From contig NZ_QKUF01000010.1 of assembly GCF_003253565.1 (NCBI RefSeq), forward strand, positions 127,236 to 191,235: a stretch of 64,000 nucleotides of DNA, read 5' to 3'. A program made the position numbers and the translations under genes. Of the stretch, positions 9,077 through 17,454 are shown in pieces. How positions within the stretch are numbered: position 1 is the first letter of the stretch; each line of letters starts with the position of its first letter. The notes below the pieces were generated by a model. That model had not been told where the DNA came from. It did not search any database and worked only from the letters and a program-made list of their open reading frames with translations. The DNA is from Thermosporothrix hazakensis. GTDB taxonomy: Bacteria > Chloroflexota > Ktedonobacteria > Ktedonobacterales > Ktedonobacteraceae.

Positions 9077-9481
9077 ATGGGTAACGATACACCTGCTATT
9101 CGCCGAACTTTCCGTATCTGCATTGACGTTGAGGCAGACATCCAGGCAGAACCTGAAAAAGTGCCGGGCGATTATCAGGAGCAGGTGCGCTTCCATCAGG
9201 CGTTAATCCAGCGGCTGCTTGAGCACCCGGCGCAACTGGAACGTTTGCTCTCCATCTACGCCATACATTCGCTTAAGAACGCCGGACAGATACTGCGCGA
9301 GAAGTACGTGCAGCCCTATTCTGAACAACAGTTGCTTCAATCGATCATCGGGACACTTGAGCCCGCTGCCCGGCAGCACTTTACGGAAGAGTTTGAGGAT
9401 AATGTCTCTGTCTATCTCTTCAATGGTTGTCAGGCAAACATCAAGCAAGTCAACATGACAACGATTGAGCAGGAAGCCTGA
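9077..9481 (+). CDS. Conserved-looking hypothetical protein
   Basis: 134 residues, soluble, no signal peptide or membrane helix. The ATG follows AGAAAGGAAC with good spacing, so translation is likely. The start is charged and rich in short hydrophobic patterns (RRTFRICIDVEADIQ), and the middle is predicted helical (LIQRLLEHPAQLERLLSIYA). I do not recognise a family. It follows the AraC gene by 80 bases in the same direction. A 7-bp inverted repeat spans its stop codon. Confidence 0.65.
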   Translation: MGNDTPAIRRTFRICIDVEADIQAEPEKVPGDYQEQVRFHQALIQRLLEHPAQLERLLSIYAIHSLKNAGQILREKYVQPYSEQQLLQSIIGTLEPAARQHFTEEFEDNVSVYLFNGCQANIKQVNMTTIEQEA

Positions 9482-9496
9482 CCCTTGGATCAGGCT
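9475..9496 (+). terminator. Short hairpin over the stop codon
   Basis: AGCCTGA (9475-9481) pairs perfectly with TCAGGCT (9490-9496) across an 8-base loop. There is no U-run; it is a weak terminator at best. The following stretch to 9840 holds no frame with a ribosome site. Confidence 0.3.
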
Positions 9497-9852
9497 ACAC
9501 TGGTTCCGATTCTTCTTAACATCCCGCTCGGGAAATGCACACCCTTCAACAGGACGGTGTTACTCGGGCTCACCCGCGTAGCACCGCCTTCCTCAAAACG
9601 CCTCCGTTGTACCCTGTTTAACGGATCCGGTGAGCGCCCATTGAACGAAAAGGAGACAGCCGTTCATCTTCTCCGGAATGACTGCTTGCAGGTGGAGAAA
9701 AGCAAAATAGGAGAAGCCTTTTCCCATTGTTCATGCTATGCTGAGACAACAGTCACGCATGAATGCTTTCAGACTGAAGACAGTTGAACCCTGCTGAGAA
9801 GACAACCGCCGGGGGTTCGCGTATGAATTTCAGGTATAGAAGGAGCGGCAGC

Positions 9853-10542
9853 ATGAGTATTATCACCGAGGCAAGAGCGTCGGACTCACCTTATGTAGAA
9901 ACGATTATACGCGGTCGAACGGCGAGCGCCGGTTCTCCTCTCCGTCCAGCCGAATTCTGTTGGCATATGGTCTTACGGAGACTGAATAACAAGACCGATC
10001 TCTTGCTTGTCGGCCCCTGGACGAGTGCTGGCATGATCTCTTACACCGAAGGCGTAGAACTTCTCTGGATCAAGTTCAAGCCCGGTACCTTTCTGCCTCA
10101 CCTGCCTACCAGACACTTGCTGGATCGAGAGACGATCCTACCCGGCGCGGCAAAGCAGTCCTTCTGGCTCAGCGGTTCCGCGTGGCAATTCCCCGATTAT
10201 GAAAATGCAGACACGTTTGTAGACAGGCTTGCGCGTGCCGGTATCCTGACAAGTGATCCTGTTGTGGAGGCGGCGCTGCAAGGTCACCTCAAAGACGTGC
10301 CATCTCGCACGGTACGCCATCGCTTCAAGCACGCGACAGGCTTGACGCAGAGCTCTATTCTGCAAATGCAACGCGCCCAATATGCACAAGCCCTTTTACA
10401 GCGAGGAGTTTCGATCCTCGACACTGTTGATGAGGCTGGCTATTTCGATCAGCCGCACCTGACCAGATCGCTGAAGCATTTTACCGGCTATACGCCCGCT
10501 CAAATCATCCACATGAGTCGGCCTGAAACCCTTGCCATTTGA
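9853..10542 (+). CDS. AraC-family regulator with DUF6597-like N-terminus
   Basis: 229 residues from the ATG at 9853, chosen because AGGAG sits seven bases upstream; an in-frame ATG at 9823 and a TTG at 9784 have no such site. The N-terminal part (RPAEFCWHMVLRR, LLLVGPWTSAG, GVELLWIKFKPGTF) resembles the beta-rich sensor domain of short AraC regulators. The C-terminus carries the AraC DNA-binding domain (SILDTVDEAGYFDQPHLTRS, FTGYTPAQIIH). Regulators of this type often sit beside VOC proteins, and a VOC gene follows 200 bases downstream in the same direction, so it is the likely target. Confidence 0.85.
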   Translation: MSIITEARASDSPYVETIIRGRTASAGSPLRPAEFCWHMVLRRLNNKTDLLLVGPWTSAGMISYTEGVELLWIKFKPGTFLPHLPTRHLLDRETILPGAAKQSFWLSGSAWQFPDYENADTFVDRLARAGILTSDPVVEAALQGHLKDVPSRTVRHRFKHATGLTQSSILQMQRAQYAQALLQRGVSILDTVDEAGYFDQPHLTRSLKHFTGYTPAQIIHMSRPETLAI

Positions 10543-10743
10543 TACAAGACGACTCCCCTGTGCTTGCAGTAGTATAGAGGTGCTCTCACAAAACCCGAGC
10601 GGTCAAAGGCGCATTCCGCTAAAAAAGAGCATCTCAATGCTGCGGAACGGTTTTGTTATAGAGCCAGGAATTGACATATTCAGACTGTGTGGTTCACCTT
10701 TCTAGTATGTTCCATGAAATAGCACAAAGGAGCCAGAAGACCG

Positions 10744-11124
10744 ATGGATATGAAACTTGAACTGGTGCCGGTTCCCGTCTCTGATGTTGACCGTGCCAAA
10801 CGCTTTTATGTTGAACAGGTTGGATTTCATGCGGACCATGATGTCCAGCCCGGAAACGGAATGAGAGTGGTTCAACTTACGCCACCCGGATCGGCCTGTT
10901 CAATCGTCATTGGGACCGGGATGGGCGAGATCTCTGAAATGCAACCAGGAACGGTCAAGGGGCTACATCTGGTTGTAGCAGATATCCATGAGGCCCGGGA
11001 AACGCTTGTGAGCAGGGGTGTTACAGTGAGTGAGATTGACGATCTGGGAGGCATAAAGTACGCCTACTTCAGTGATCCTGATGGCAACAGTTGGGCATTG
11101 CAGGAACTGCCAGATCATCGATGA
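10744..11124 (+). CDS. VOC (glyoxalase/bleomycin-resistance-type) family protein
   Basis: 126 residues, the usual length for a one-chain VOC protein with two beta-alpha-beta-beta-beta repeats. Typical segments are LELVPVPVSDVDRAKRFYVE at the N-terminus, VKGLHLVVADIHEARE in the middle and YAYFSDPDGNSWALQEL at the end. The usual metal-site residues include a C-terminal Glu. Members act as lyases, dioxygenases or drug-binding proteins; the substrate cannot be told here. The ATG follows AAAGGAG. Transcription is ended by a clear hairpin and T-run at 11276-11309. Confidence 0.88.
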   Translation: MDMKLELVPVPVSDVDRAKRFYVEQVGFHADHDVQPGNGMRVVQLTPPGSACSIVIGTGMGEISEMQPGTVKGLHLVVADIHEARETLVSRGVTVSEIDDLGGIKYAYFSDPDGNSWALQELPDHR

Positions 11125-11275
11125 TTGCGATTTTCAGCCGGTTGCCTTTCGCAACGCTTGCAGGTTTTCAGGCGTTCGGCTTTGTCCGGAAGAGTACAAG
11201 AGCCGTACTACTGAATACCGCAACAGCATGGGAGATGTACGACAGGACAAACATCTTCTAACAGACATCACCAAG

Positions 11276-11309
11276 CCGGTAGCGCTGAGCGGCTACCGGT
11301 CGATTTTTT
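11276..11309 (+). terminator. Rho-independent terminator
   Basis: Perfect 8-bp stem CCGGTAGC/GCTACCGG (11276-11283 with 11292-11299) followed by TTTTTT at 11304-11309. It serves the VOC gene and lies directly beside the convergent methyltransferase. Confidence 0.88.
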
Positions 11310-11315
11310 GTTGCT

Positions 11316-12074
11316 CTACGACACGCGCCAGAACTGCCACCATTTGCGCACCTGGCTGGAGGGCACATAGCGATCCTTCTGCCAGGTCCAGCCGACAGGG
11401 CGCGGCGAAACCAGTGGCACAAAGTGAAGCGTCCCCTTAAAAACATCTTCAATTTCCTGCTTGGTTCTTCCCTGCTGCTTTGTAACCATGAGGAGATCAC
11501 CCCAAACACTTGCATCTCGATAGGTGCCAGTAGGAGCGATGAGACGGGCCTTCTCCCCCATCTGATCGAGAAGATCTTGCTCAATATGATCCTGGGAAAA
11601 AGCACAACCAAAGATCATTCTATCAAAGGGGGCATACTGTGGCAGGCCTTCAGCGGCATCGCCCTGCATAATGGTCACATTCTCAATGCCGAGTTTCGCC
11701 AAACGATCCTTCGCAAACTCGACGCGTTTGGGATCACGCTCTACTGAGTAAACGTGCTTGCATAAGCGGGCCATGATGGCGGTTTGATACCCTGTCCCGG
11801 TGCCACCCTCAAAGACGGTTACATGCTCATTGAGAAAGAGTAAAGCAACCATCATGAAAATCACACCCGGCTGGCTCAGCAGGCCAGCACACCCTTCATT
11901 GGTATGGACACGATCCAGAAACTGCTCATGAAGATATTCCGGGACAAAAAATGCTCTGTCCAATTGTTCAAACTGCTCAACAAGCTTCTGTGGATAAGGA
12001 TGAAATCGCTGAGCACGCTCTTTTACAATGTCCACAAACGGCCTTGAGTGATTGGTAGGTTGGAAATCCGTCAT
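11316..12074 (-). CDS. Protein-L-isoaspartate methyltransferase-like enzyme
   Basis: About 252 residues from the ATG at 12074, which has GAAGGAGG six bases upstream; a start at 12095 would put that site inside the gene. The SAM-binding core shows motif I VFEGGTGTGYQTAIMA, the post-I acidic loop YSVERDPKRVEFAKDRL and the GDAAEGLP segment typical of the PIMT fold. The N-terminal QLDRAFFVPEYL region also fits PIMT, in which this part contacts the substrate. The C-terminus ends in a Trp-rich tail (RKWWQFWRVS). It may repair isoaspartyl residues, or methylate another substrate; PIMT-like paralogues do both. It is convergent with the VOC gene. Confidence 0.85.
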   Translation of the reverse strand: MTDFQPTNHSRPFVDIVKERAQRFHPYPQKLVEQFEQLDRAFFVPEYLHEQFLDRVHTNEGCAGLLSQPGVIFMMVALLFLNEHVTVFEGGTGTGYQTAIMARLCKHVYSVERDPKRVEFAKDRLAKLGIENVTIMQGDAAEGLPQYAPFDRMIFGCAFSQDHIEQDLLDQMGEKARLIAPTGTYRDASVWGDLLMVTKQQGRTKQEIEDVFKGTLHFVPLVSPRPVGWTWQKDRYVPSSQVRKWWQFWRVS

Positions 12075-12140
12075 GCGGTTGCCTCCTTCAGCCATAACGA
12101 GAGAGAAGAATGCTCGCTTCTCCTCTCTCTAGTATACCCG

Positions 12141-12682
12141 TTAATAATTTTCATAAGGGTCAAAAGTATCATAGTCTCGGTCACCTGCACCTACTTCACC
12201 ATCATCCCGGCCAGGACTCCTATAGGGCCGGTATTCTATTCCATCGTACATCGATGATATGGGGTCATCGTCACTGCTACCGCCACCTCCGCCACCGCCA
12301 CCAGAGATCTCCTCGCCATTCTGCGCCACCAACAAGCCCGCACCGTCGCATAGAGCAGCATAGCCCCTGCTGGCACCTGAGGCGAAAACCGGCGACGACC
12401 AGCCGCCGTCACTTCTGGCCTTCGCTCTTTCGTGAAGGTATGCAGAAACGCGTTCACGCACACGACCAGGCCGATACCAACGATAAGCGCGACGAATTTG
12501 CGAGCTGGTGACCAATCAGGACGGCCAACCTCACGAAGCCGCCCGAAGAGATACCGACCAGCCGCGAAAAAGCCCTGTTCACGGAGCTACTCAAACGTCT
12601 CATGCGAAACGGACGGGCTGCCCCACGTCTCAGGAACCCGGTTTGCCTCATACAATGCCTGCAACCAGTCAGCGACTTTCAT
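12141..12682 (-). pseudogene. Broken gene for a one-helix membrane protein with Gly-rich acidic tail
   Basis: The ATG at 12682 has AAAGGA just upstream and begins MKVADWLQALYEANR. An in-frame TAG at 12587-12589 stops it after 31 codons. Past the stop the same frame continues with a membrane-helix-like stretch (KFVALIVGIGLVVCVNAFL). A frameshift near 12430 then moves the coding signal to another frame, which ends in eight consecutive Gly, an acidic segment and a Tyr-rich tail (…DRDYDTFDPYENY) at 12141. Read together these give one protein of about 180 residues with a central helix. I do not recognise the family. Sequencing error could explain one lesion but hardly both. Confidence 0.5.
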
Positions 12683-12833
12683 TCTCATCCTTTGAAGCAT
12701 GCTCTGGACCCTCCCTGTCCTGTATGGGTGTCTCTTGAGAACACTTGACGATCACATGATCGTGCCCGGATCGAGGAAACAGCCTTTCCGCGTATGCTAC
12801 ACTATGGACCAGCAATCCCGGCGAAACAGCGCT

Positions 12834-13271
12834 TCACTCAGGTGATTGTTCTTGCTCCTGCTCGTCGAGAACGCCAAGCGCCCAGAGTATCGCGATGGCA
12901 ACCTGACGAGCACTCAGTGTGACAAGCAGATGGGCAAGCACCGCTGTGAGAGACCAGTCAGCCGACGAGACATCGGCAAGGAGCCCGACGACAACCCGTT
13001 TCTGTTGCTCTGGCTTCAGTTGCTTGACCGCTTGGAGAAGCTGATCCAGACGATATTCTGGAATGCGCCGAGGATGCTGATCCGGGATTCTCCGAAAATC
13101 GTCGCTCACGACCTCCGCACCACACTTCTGGCACTTGTAGATGTCCAGATGCCCCCGTAAGAACCAGTACTGGCACGGCCCGTGACACGTCGGCTCAAAG
13201 CCAAAGCCGTGCTGATCCACCAGCGCAAAAATCGCGTCGTTGCTCAAAGCGCTTCTGCTCGTCTTCTTCAT
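12834..13271 (-). CDS. Hypothetical zinc-ribbon protein
   Basis: 145 residues. Four cysteines at about 29, 33, 47 and 50 (CHGPC and CQKC) can form a zinc ribbon, and two His nearby could also serve. The C-terminal half is helical and hydrophobic (VAIAILWALGVL) and closes with an acidic EQEQEQ tail. I do not recognise the family. Its ATG overlaps the TGA of the upstream gene (ATGA, 13268-13271), and a GGGGGGAGAGAG stretch precedes it, so the two genes are co-translated. Confidence 0.65.
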   Translation of the reverse strand: MKKTSRSALSNDAIFALVDQHGFGFEPTCHGPCQYWFLRGHLDIYKCQKCGAEVVSDDFRRIPDQHPRRIPEYRLDQLLQAVKQLKPEQQKRVVVGLLADVSSADWSLTAVLAHLLVTLSARQVAIAILWALGVLDEQEQEQSPE

Positions 13272-13492
13272 CTCTCTCCCCCCTTCTCGATGGATCTCAG
13301 CATCTCCTTATCTTGTTGCCGATATCCGATCCGTTCGAGGAACTCCCCGAGAAGCTGGTTGCCTTTCAGGAGCTGGATTCTGCACTCAAAATAGGCAGGA
13401 TCATTTGCCGCCTCCAAAAACACGCGACGCGCTTCCTGAGGATCAGATCCACTGTACAGCGTCCGGTTTCCTGCGTTGATTGTGTAGTCCAT
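13268..13492 (-). CDS. Small hypothetical protein, operon partner of zinc-ribbon gene
   Basis: 74 residues from the ATG at 13492, with GGAGG eight bases upstream; a TTG 15 bases earlier overlaps that site and is not used. Soluble, with an N-terminal beta-like segment (YTINAGNRTLYSGSD) and a helical C-terminus (LLGEFLERIGYRQQDKEMLR). Family unknown. A 36-bp part of this gene has a degenerate second copy at 15116-15151 (30 of 36 bases identical), pointing to a past duplication. It is divergent from the HTH/TPR gene at 13665. Confidence 0.6.
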   Translation of the reverse strand: MDYTINAGNRTLYSGSDPQEARRVFLEAANDPAYFECRIQLLKGNQLLGEFLERIGYRQQDKEMLRSIEKGGER

Positions 13493-13664
13493 TTTTCTAG
13501 CCTCCAATGTAGCGTACTTCAGAGTATAAGATCATGACGATAGGCTATATGGTCCTCAGCAGCAGTTTTCTTTGTTTGAAAAGCTATTAAAAGAATATAA
13601 TAGAGTAGAAAAATGTAAATGGTAAAATATCATTATTCAAGTCAGGACTTGAGCGGAGGAGGAT

Positions 13665-15026
13665 ATGAATAGTTTGTATTGGGGCGAAGGAGGCCGATTC
13701 GGACCATTTGATGAACAAGAGGATGGTTGGCCCAATGCTGGACAGGTAATGCGGTATTTCAGAGAAAAGAGTAATTTGAGCGCGGAAACATTTGCACTAC
13801 TCTATAGTAAGGAATTGGAGAAGGCTGGAAAGCAGAATAAGCGAGGCCAGGTTACAGCTACCTGGATTCTCAATATGGAGAAACAGAATCTTATTCCTTT
13901 AGATATGGAACGAAGGCGTATTATTGCCCGTTTATTACATATCCCTCCTGTTCTATTAGGGCTTGCCACACTCGAAGCCGTAACGATCCAATCGAGAAAG
14001 AAGAAACCAATGGGAACCTTACAAAAAGTCACAATCGATCTCGCCAAACATCAAAAAAGTATTCGAGATGCACTACATATTCACCGAACGAGTAGTGCAA
14101 AGAATCTGATGCAGGATGTTGAGCGGGATATTTGGACGCTCAAAGACATCGAAGCTCAGGTGAGGGGTGACCTGCTCTACCAGATCCAGGAGCTTCTATT
14201 GAGCAACTTCTTGCTGGCAACCAGAATTATGAAGGATCAGCGCAATTACCCGGCTGCATATCGCTCTGCAAATGAAGCGGTGCGTGTCGCGAGACAGACG
14301 CAAGATAATGACTTGATCGCGACAGCGCTCTACACAAGGGGCTGCATCAAGGCAGAATGGGCCCGCCGAGGAACGGTCTTCAATGGAATGTTTCAACTGG
14401 ATACCGGTAAGATGAAAAGCGCCGCGAAGGATTTTCAAGGTGTGCTTCAACTCGAACAAGAAACATCTATCCATCCTCAACTTGCAGGATTTACCAGACT
14501 CCAATTGAGCCGTGCGCTGGCAATGCTAAAATTAGGGCCGCGTGATGCCAAAGTTGCTCAGGCGCTAACAATGGTAGATGATGCGGCTGATGCTATTGAC
14601 GCTGATCCCGTAGAAGACTTCTACATCAGGGCTTTAATTACTGGCACATTAACGGGTTTACATGCCGGTGGTTATCATCTGGGAAGGTCCGAAACACTCA
14701 ACGCAGCAGGTCTTCCCGGGCAGGCACTGGCAGAACTCAATCAGGTACGGCAGCTACGACAAGGAAAGACCTATTCAGGAGACGAGACACGCTATCAGGC
14801 CTGGTTTGACCTCTTAATGTCCGAGACATATATGAATCTTGGAGACTATCCAGAGGCTACTGCGAGAGCGAAGAACGCATTGGTAACTTTCCACCAGATT
14901 CATTCACCCCGCAATATGGCATCTATCAAGGATATTCAGAGTAGACTGGCATTGAGCTCATATGGCACGTCTATCGATGTAAAGGAGCTTAATGACATGC
15001 TCCAGGAATGGTATAAGCCAGAATAA
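13665..15026 (+). CDS. HTH/TPR-type regulator-like protein
   Basis: 453 residues, with AGGAGG just upstream of the ATG. The N-terminal 110 residues look like a Cro/C1-type helix-turn-helix (MRYFREKSNLSAETFALLYS, then LDMERRRIIARLLHIPPVLLG). The rest is all-helical and reads as tetratricopeptide-like repeats (YRSANEAVRVARQTQDNDLI, ETYMNLGDYPEATARAKNAL). Such proteins often act as peptide- or stress-responsive regulators, but no partner is evident. Codon use is slightly more AT-rich than in its neighbours, and it lies beside decayed genes, consistent with an accessory patch. It is divergent from the small operon at 13492. Confidence 0.75.
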   Translation: MNSLYWGEGGRFGPFDEQEDGWPNAGQVMRYFREKSNLSAETFALLYSKELEKAGKQNKRGQVTATWILNMEKQNLIPLDMERRRIIARLLHIPPVLLGLATLEAVTIQSRKKKPMGTLQKVTIDLAKHQKSIRDALHIHRTSSAKNLMQDVERDIWTLKDIEAQVRGDLLYQIQELLLSNFLLATRIMKDQRNYPAAYRSANEAVRVARQTQDNDLIATALYTRGCIKAEWARRGTVFNGMFQLDTGKMKSAAKDFQGVLQLEQETSIHPQLAGFTRLQLSRALAMLKLGPRDAKVAQALTMVDDAADAIDADPVEDFYIRALITGTLTGLHAGGYHLGRSETLNAAGLPGQALAELNQVRQLRQGKTYSGDETRYQAWFDLLMSETYMNLGDYPEATARAKNALVTFHQIHSPRNMASIKDIQSRLALSSYGTSIDVKELNDMLQEWYKPE

Positions 15027-15115
15027 AGCAAAGATCTGTAGCGTATCTGGGATGTGGGTCGCATAAAGCTGGCACTGTTACTTCGTTTCCTTTAGAAGAC
15101 TGCTGATCAGCATCA

Positions 15116-15151
15116 GCGACCCGCTTCCTGGGTGTCAGATCCGTTGTACAG
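15116..15151 (-). pseudogene. Degenerate copy of part of the 74-residue small gene
   Basis: These 36 bases match 13424-13459 at 30 positions in the same orientation. The minus-strand translation is TLYNGSDTQEAGR followed by TGA, against TLYSGSDPQEARRV in the intact gene. Flanking sequence no longer aligns by eye. A 96-codon minus-strand frame across this region is in another frame and is not supported as a gene. Confidence 0.5.
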
Positions 15152-15290
15152 AGTAAAGCGCTGGCAAAGTGGTAAGCTACATCGCACCACCAGATCTTGC
15201 GCAGCTCGTGCATTGCACCCGCAAGGAGACGCAAAGAAACGAGATTCGTCGGGAACCGGTTTCCCTCTGCTTCACTCATTCCTGTTCGTC

Positions 15291-16052
15291 TTATTCTAAC
15301 CTGCCGCGCTCCCGTAAACGCTCTATCGCATTGTCCCGGGGCTGATACCCGAGCACCTGGCGTGCATGCTCAAGATCAAAGAGCCGATGCGGATTATCCG
15401 AAACACCATAGAAGATATCAAAACGAATCGTCTCCGCCTCAAGACACCGCTCAACCATATGCACAAAATCGCGCATACTTTGCCACATAGTCGTATCGGC
15501 AGCAAACGGCTTTCCTTCCGGAGCATCCTGAGCATTGATCCAGCCAATACGTAAGCAAATCACCCGCAGCCCATGATGATCAGCATAATAGCGCCCCAAT
15601 GCCTCACCGAACACCTTGCTAACACCATAGAGGCTATCCGGCGCAACAGGCACCAGATGATCTATTATCCGGGACGTGGGTTGATCGGGGTCGGATTGAT
15701 AGAGCATCTCATAGGTGCCAACTGCATGATTGGAGCTGGCGAAAATGACCTGCTTTACACCCGCCTGCCGAGCTGCTTCAAACACATTATACGTGCCGAT
15801 GATGTTATTATGAAGCACAGCGTCCCAGGGGCTCTGAACAGCCGCGCTCGCCGCAAGATGGATCACCGAATCAACGCCCTCAAAAGCGGGACGAATCGCC
15901 TCAAATTGTGCGATATCCGCTACCGTCGCCTCAACGCCCTCGATTGGTCTCCTCGCAAGCAAACGTAACTCGTAGCGGTGGGCCAGCGCCTTGCGCACCT
16001 GAGAACCAATCAAACCATTCGCCCCGGTGATCAACACAGTCCTCGTCATCAT
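15291..16052 (-). CDS. Uronate-dehydrogenase-like NAD-dependent SDR
   Basis: 253 residues from the first of two adjacent ATGs, with AAGGAG three bases upstream. It is an extended-type short-chain dehydrogenase: TGANGLIGS binds NAD, and PDSLYGVSKVFGE holds the catalytic Tyr-x-x-x-Lys pair. The FASSNHAVGTYE segment and the spacing to YGVSK resemble uronate dehydrogenases, which oxidise glucuronate or galacturonate to the aldarolactone. A sugar-epimerase role cannot be excluded. It is followed in the same direction by no partner; the next minus-strand gene upstream is 230 bases away. Confidence 0.85.
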   Translation of the reverse strand: MMTRTVLITGANGLIGSQVRKALAHRYELRLLARRPIEGVEATVADIAQFEAIRPAFEGVDSVIHLAASAAVQSPWDAVLHNNIIGTYNVFEAARQAGVKQVIFASSNHAVGTYEMLYQSDPDQPTSRIIDHLVPVAPDSLYGVSKVFGEALGRYYADHHGLRVICLRIGWINAQDAPEGKPFAADTTMWQSMRDFVHMVERCLEAETIRFDIFYGVSDNPHRLFDLEHARQVLGYQPRDNAIERLRERGRLE

Positions 16053-16216
16053 ACACTCCTTTTTCTTTTCTACACGAACGCTGCGGGAGGGAAGAGACAC
16101 GAGGAGAAGATCAGCCAGGGCGAAGCTGAACCCTCCTCACAAAAGTCCGGGCAAAAGCGCACCAGGGAACGCAAGATCAATCAATGGTTATCGTGCCCGT
16201 CAACGCGCCCTGAAGC

Positions 16217-16239
16217 GCCTGTCATGAAATCTGACAGGC
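16217..16239 (-). terminator. Hairpin after the oxidoreductase gene
   Basis: Perfect 8-bp stem GCCTGTCA/TGACAGGC with a 7-base loop, 40 bases past the stop of the minus-strand oxidoreductase. No U-run is present. Confidence 0.5.
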
Positions 16240-16279
16240 ACACTGAGCAAGAACCATCGAAGGAAACTCCTACTTGCGC

Positions 16280-17227
16280 TCAATCAAGTTGGAGTACAAT
16301 CCTGCCGCGTCCGTGACCGGTTTGCGAGAGCATGTGAGCCTCCCGTACCTCACGAAAAGGAAAGATGCGCCCCGTTGTTACGCGAAGCTGCCCCTCGTCG
16401 ACTAACCGCGCGATCGTCTTCAAACAGTCCTCGGGGGGAGGGGATTGCACCATCATCGTTTCTACACCATACCTCTGCGCCAGTTCCGGTGCTGGTGGTT
16501 CAACGAGTGAAATCAGCTTCCCTCCCCGTCGAACGACAGCCAAAGCGCTGCGCCCCACTTCTCCACCAACCCCATCTATGACCAGATCAACCGCTTGAAC
16601 AGCCAGCTCTTCCAGCGCAGTTGGAGTAATTGGGGTAGTTGTATAGTCAATTACTTGCTCAGCACCAAGCGAACGTACAAACGCAAGATTCGCCGTCGAA
16701 GCAGTACCAATGACCTGCGCTCCTCCCCATTTTGCCAGTTGAACGGCAAAGGCACCGACACCACCAGCAGCACCAAGCACCAATACTCGCTGACCGGCTT
16801 GAAGCTCTCCATTCTGAAACAGGGCTTTCCAGGCGGTCATAGCTCCAACCGGAATAGCGGCCGCCTCAGCAAAGCTGATAGTTGTAGGCTTGGGCGCAAG
16901 CGCCGAGGCAGCAGTGACAATGTATTCAGCATAAGTACCTTTCGTTCCCTGCCCAAAGACCTCCTGTCCAACACTCCATGTTGTCACTCCGGGACCCACG
17001 CCCTCAATAATGCCAGCGACATCGTAGCCCGGGATATAAGGAAACTGTTTCGGAAAGAAATCCTGAAAAAGACCGGCACGTATCTTCCAATCAATCGGGT
17101 TGACTCCAATCGCGTACACTCGCAGCAGCACCTCACCTTCCTGTGGCTCTGGGCGGGGCACGCTTTCCAGCCTGAGCTGCTCAGGTCCACCGTAGCCATG
17201 AACGCGGACCGCTTGTATCGTTGACAT
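16280..17227 (-). CDS. Zinc-independent MDR-family NADP oxidoreductase (quinone reductase-like)
   Basis: 315 residues from the ATG at 17227, which follows AAGGAG by seven bases. It is a medium-chain dehydrogenase/reductase: N-terminal GroES-like domain (VLLRVYAIGVNPIDWKIRAG, PYIPGYDVAGIIEGVG) and a Rossmann domain with VLGAAGGVGAFAVQLAKWGG. Zinc-ligand cysteines are absent, as in quinone oxidoreductases. It likely reduces quinones or enones with NADPH. A TetR gene is divergent across a 227-bp spacer with paired TATAAT boxes, which suggests that regulator controls it. Confidence 0.88.
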   Translation of the reverse strand: MSTIQAVRVHGYGGPEQLRLESVPRPEPQEGEVLLRVYAIGVNPIDWKIRAGLFQDFFPKQFPYIPGYDVAGIIEGVGPGVTTWSVGQEVFGQGTKGTYAEYIVTAASALAPKPTTISFAEAAAIPVGAMTAWKALFQNGELQAGQRVLVLGAAGGVGAFAVQLAKWGGAQVIGTASTANLAFVRSLGAEQVIDYTTTPITPTALEELAVQAVDLVIDGVGGEVGRSALAVVRRGGKLISLVEPPAPELAQRYGVETMMVQSPPPEDCLKTIARLVDEGQLRVTTGRIFPFREVREAHMLSQTGHGRGRIVLQLD

Positions 17228-17454
17228 CTTGTACTCTCCTTCTCTCGGAAGCTCTTGACACACAAGATCTCAAGCCTCCAATCGACACAACAGTGTTATA
17301 TAATCAACAGCGTGGTATAATACTCCACTTCGTTTAGTGTAAGGGATGCCAGAGCCCAGGACAACCTGCAAAGTGACCTCACTGTTGGGTAAACAACAGG
17401 GAATGCAAAGTGTCGGTTTCTGGAAGAGCAAGCATCTACATTGTAAGGAGCAAA
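17228..17454. promoter_or_regulatory. Divergent promoter region of oxidoreductase and TetR
   Basis: Two TATAAT boxes lie 17 bases apart on the plus strand (17299-17304 and 17316-17321). The second sits inside an imperfect dyad with GTGG/CCAC ends (17312-17328). This fits a TetR operator over its own promoter; it is inferred from layout. Confidence 0.4.

Noticed and set aside
9485..9787. 100-codon frame between the hypothetical gene and the AraC gene
   Set aside because: Starts with TTG without a ribosome site; composition unlike neighbouring proteins.
10671..10708. TTGACA and TAGTAT before the VOC gene, considered as a promoter
   Set aside because: Spacing of 26 bases does not fit a sigma-70 promoter.
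12282..12312. Short CCGCCA-type repeats, considered as a microsatellite or CRISPR-like array
   Set aside because: They encode the Gly8 run of the broken membrane protein and have no spacer structure.
14989..15279. 96-codon minus-strand frame
   Set aside because: It overlaps the end of the HTH/TPR gene and is in a different frame from the recognisable relic at 15116-15151.
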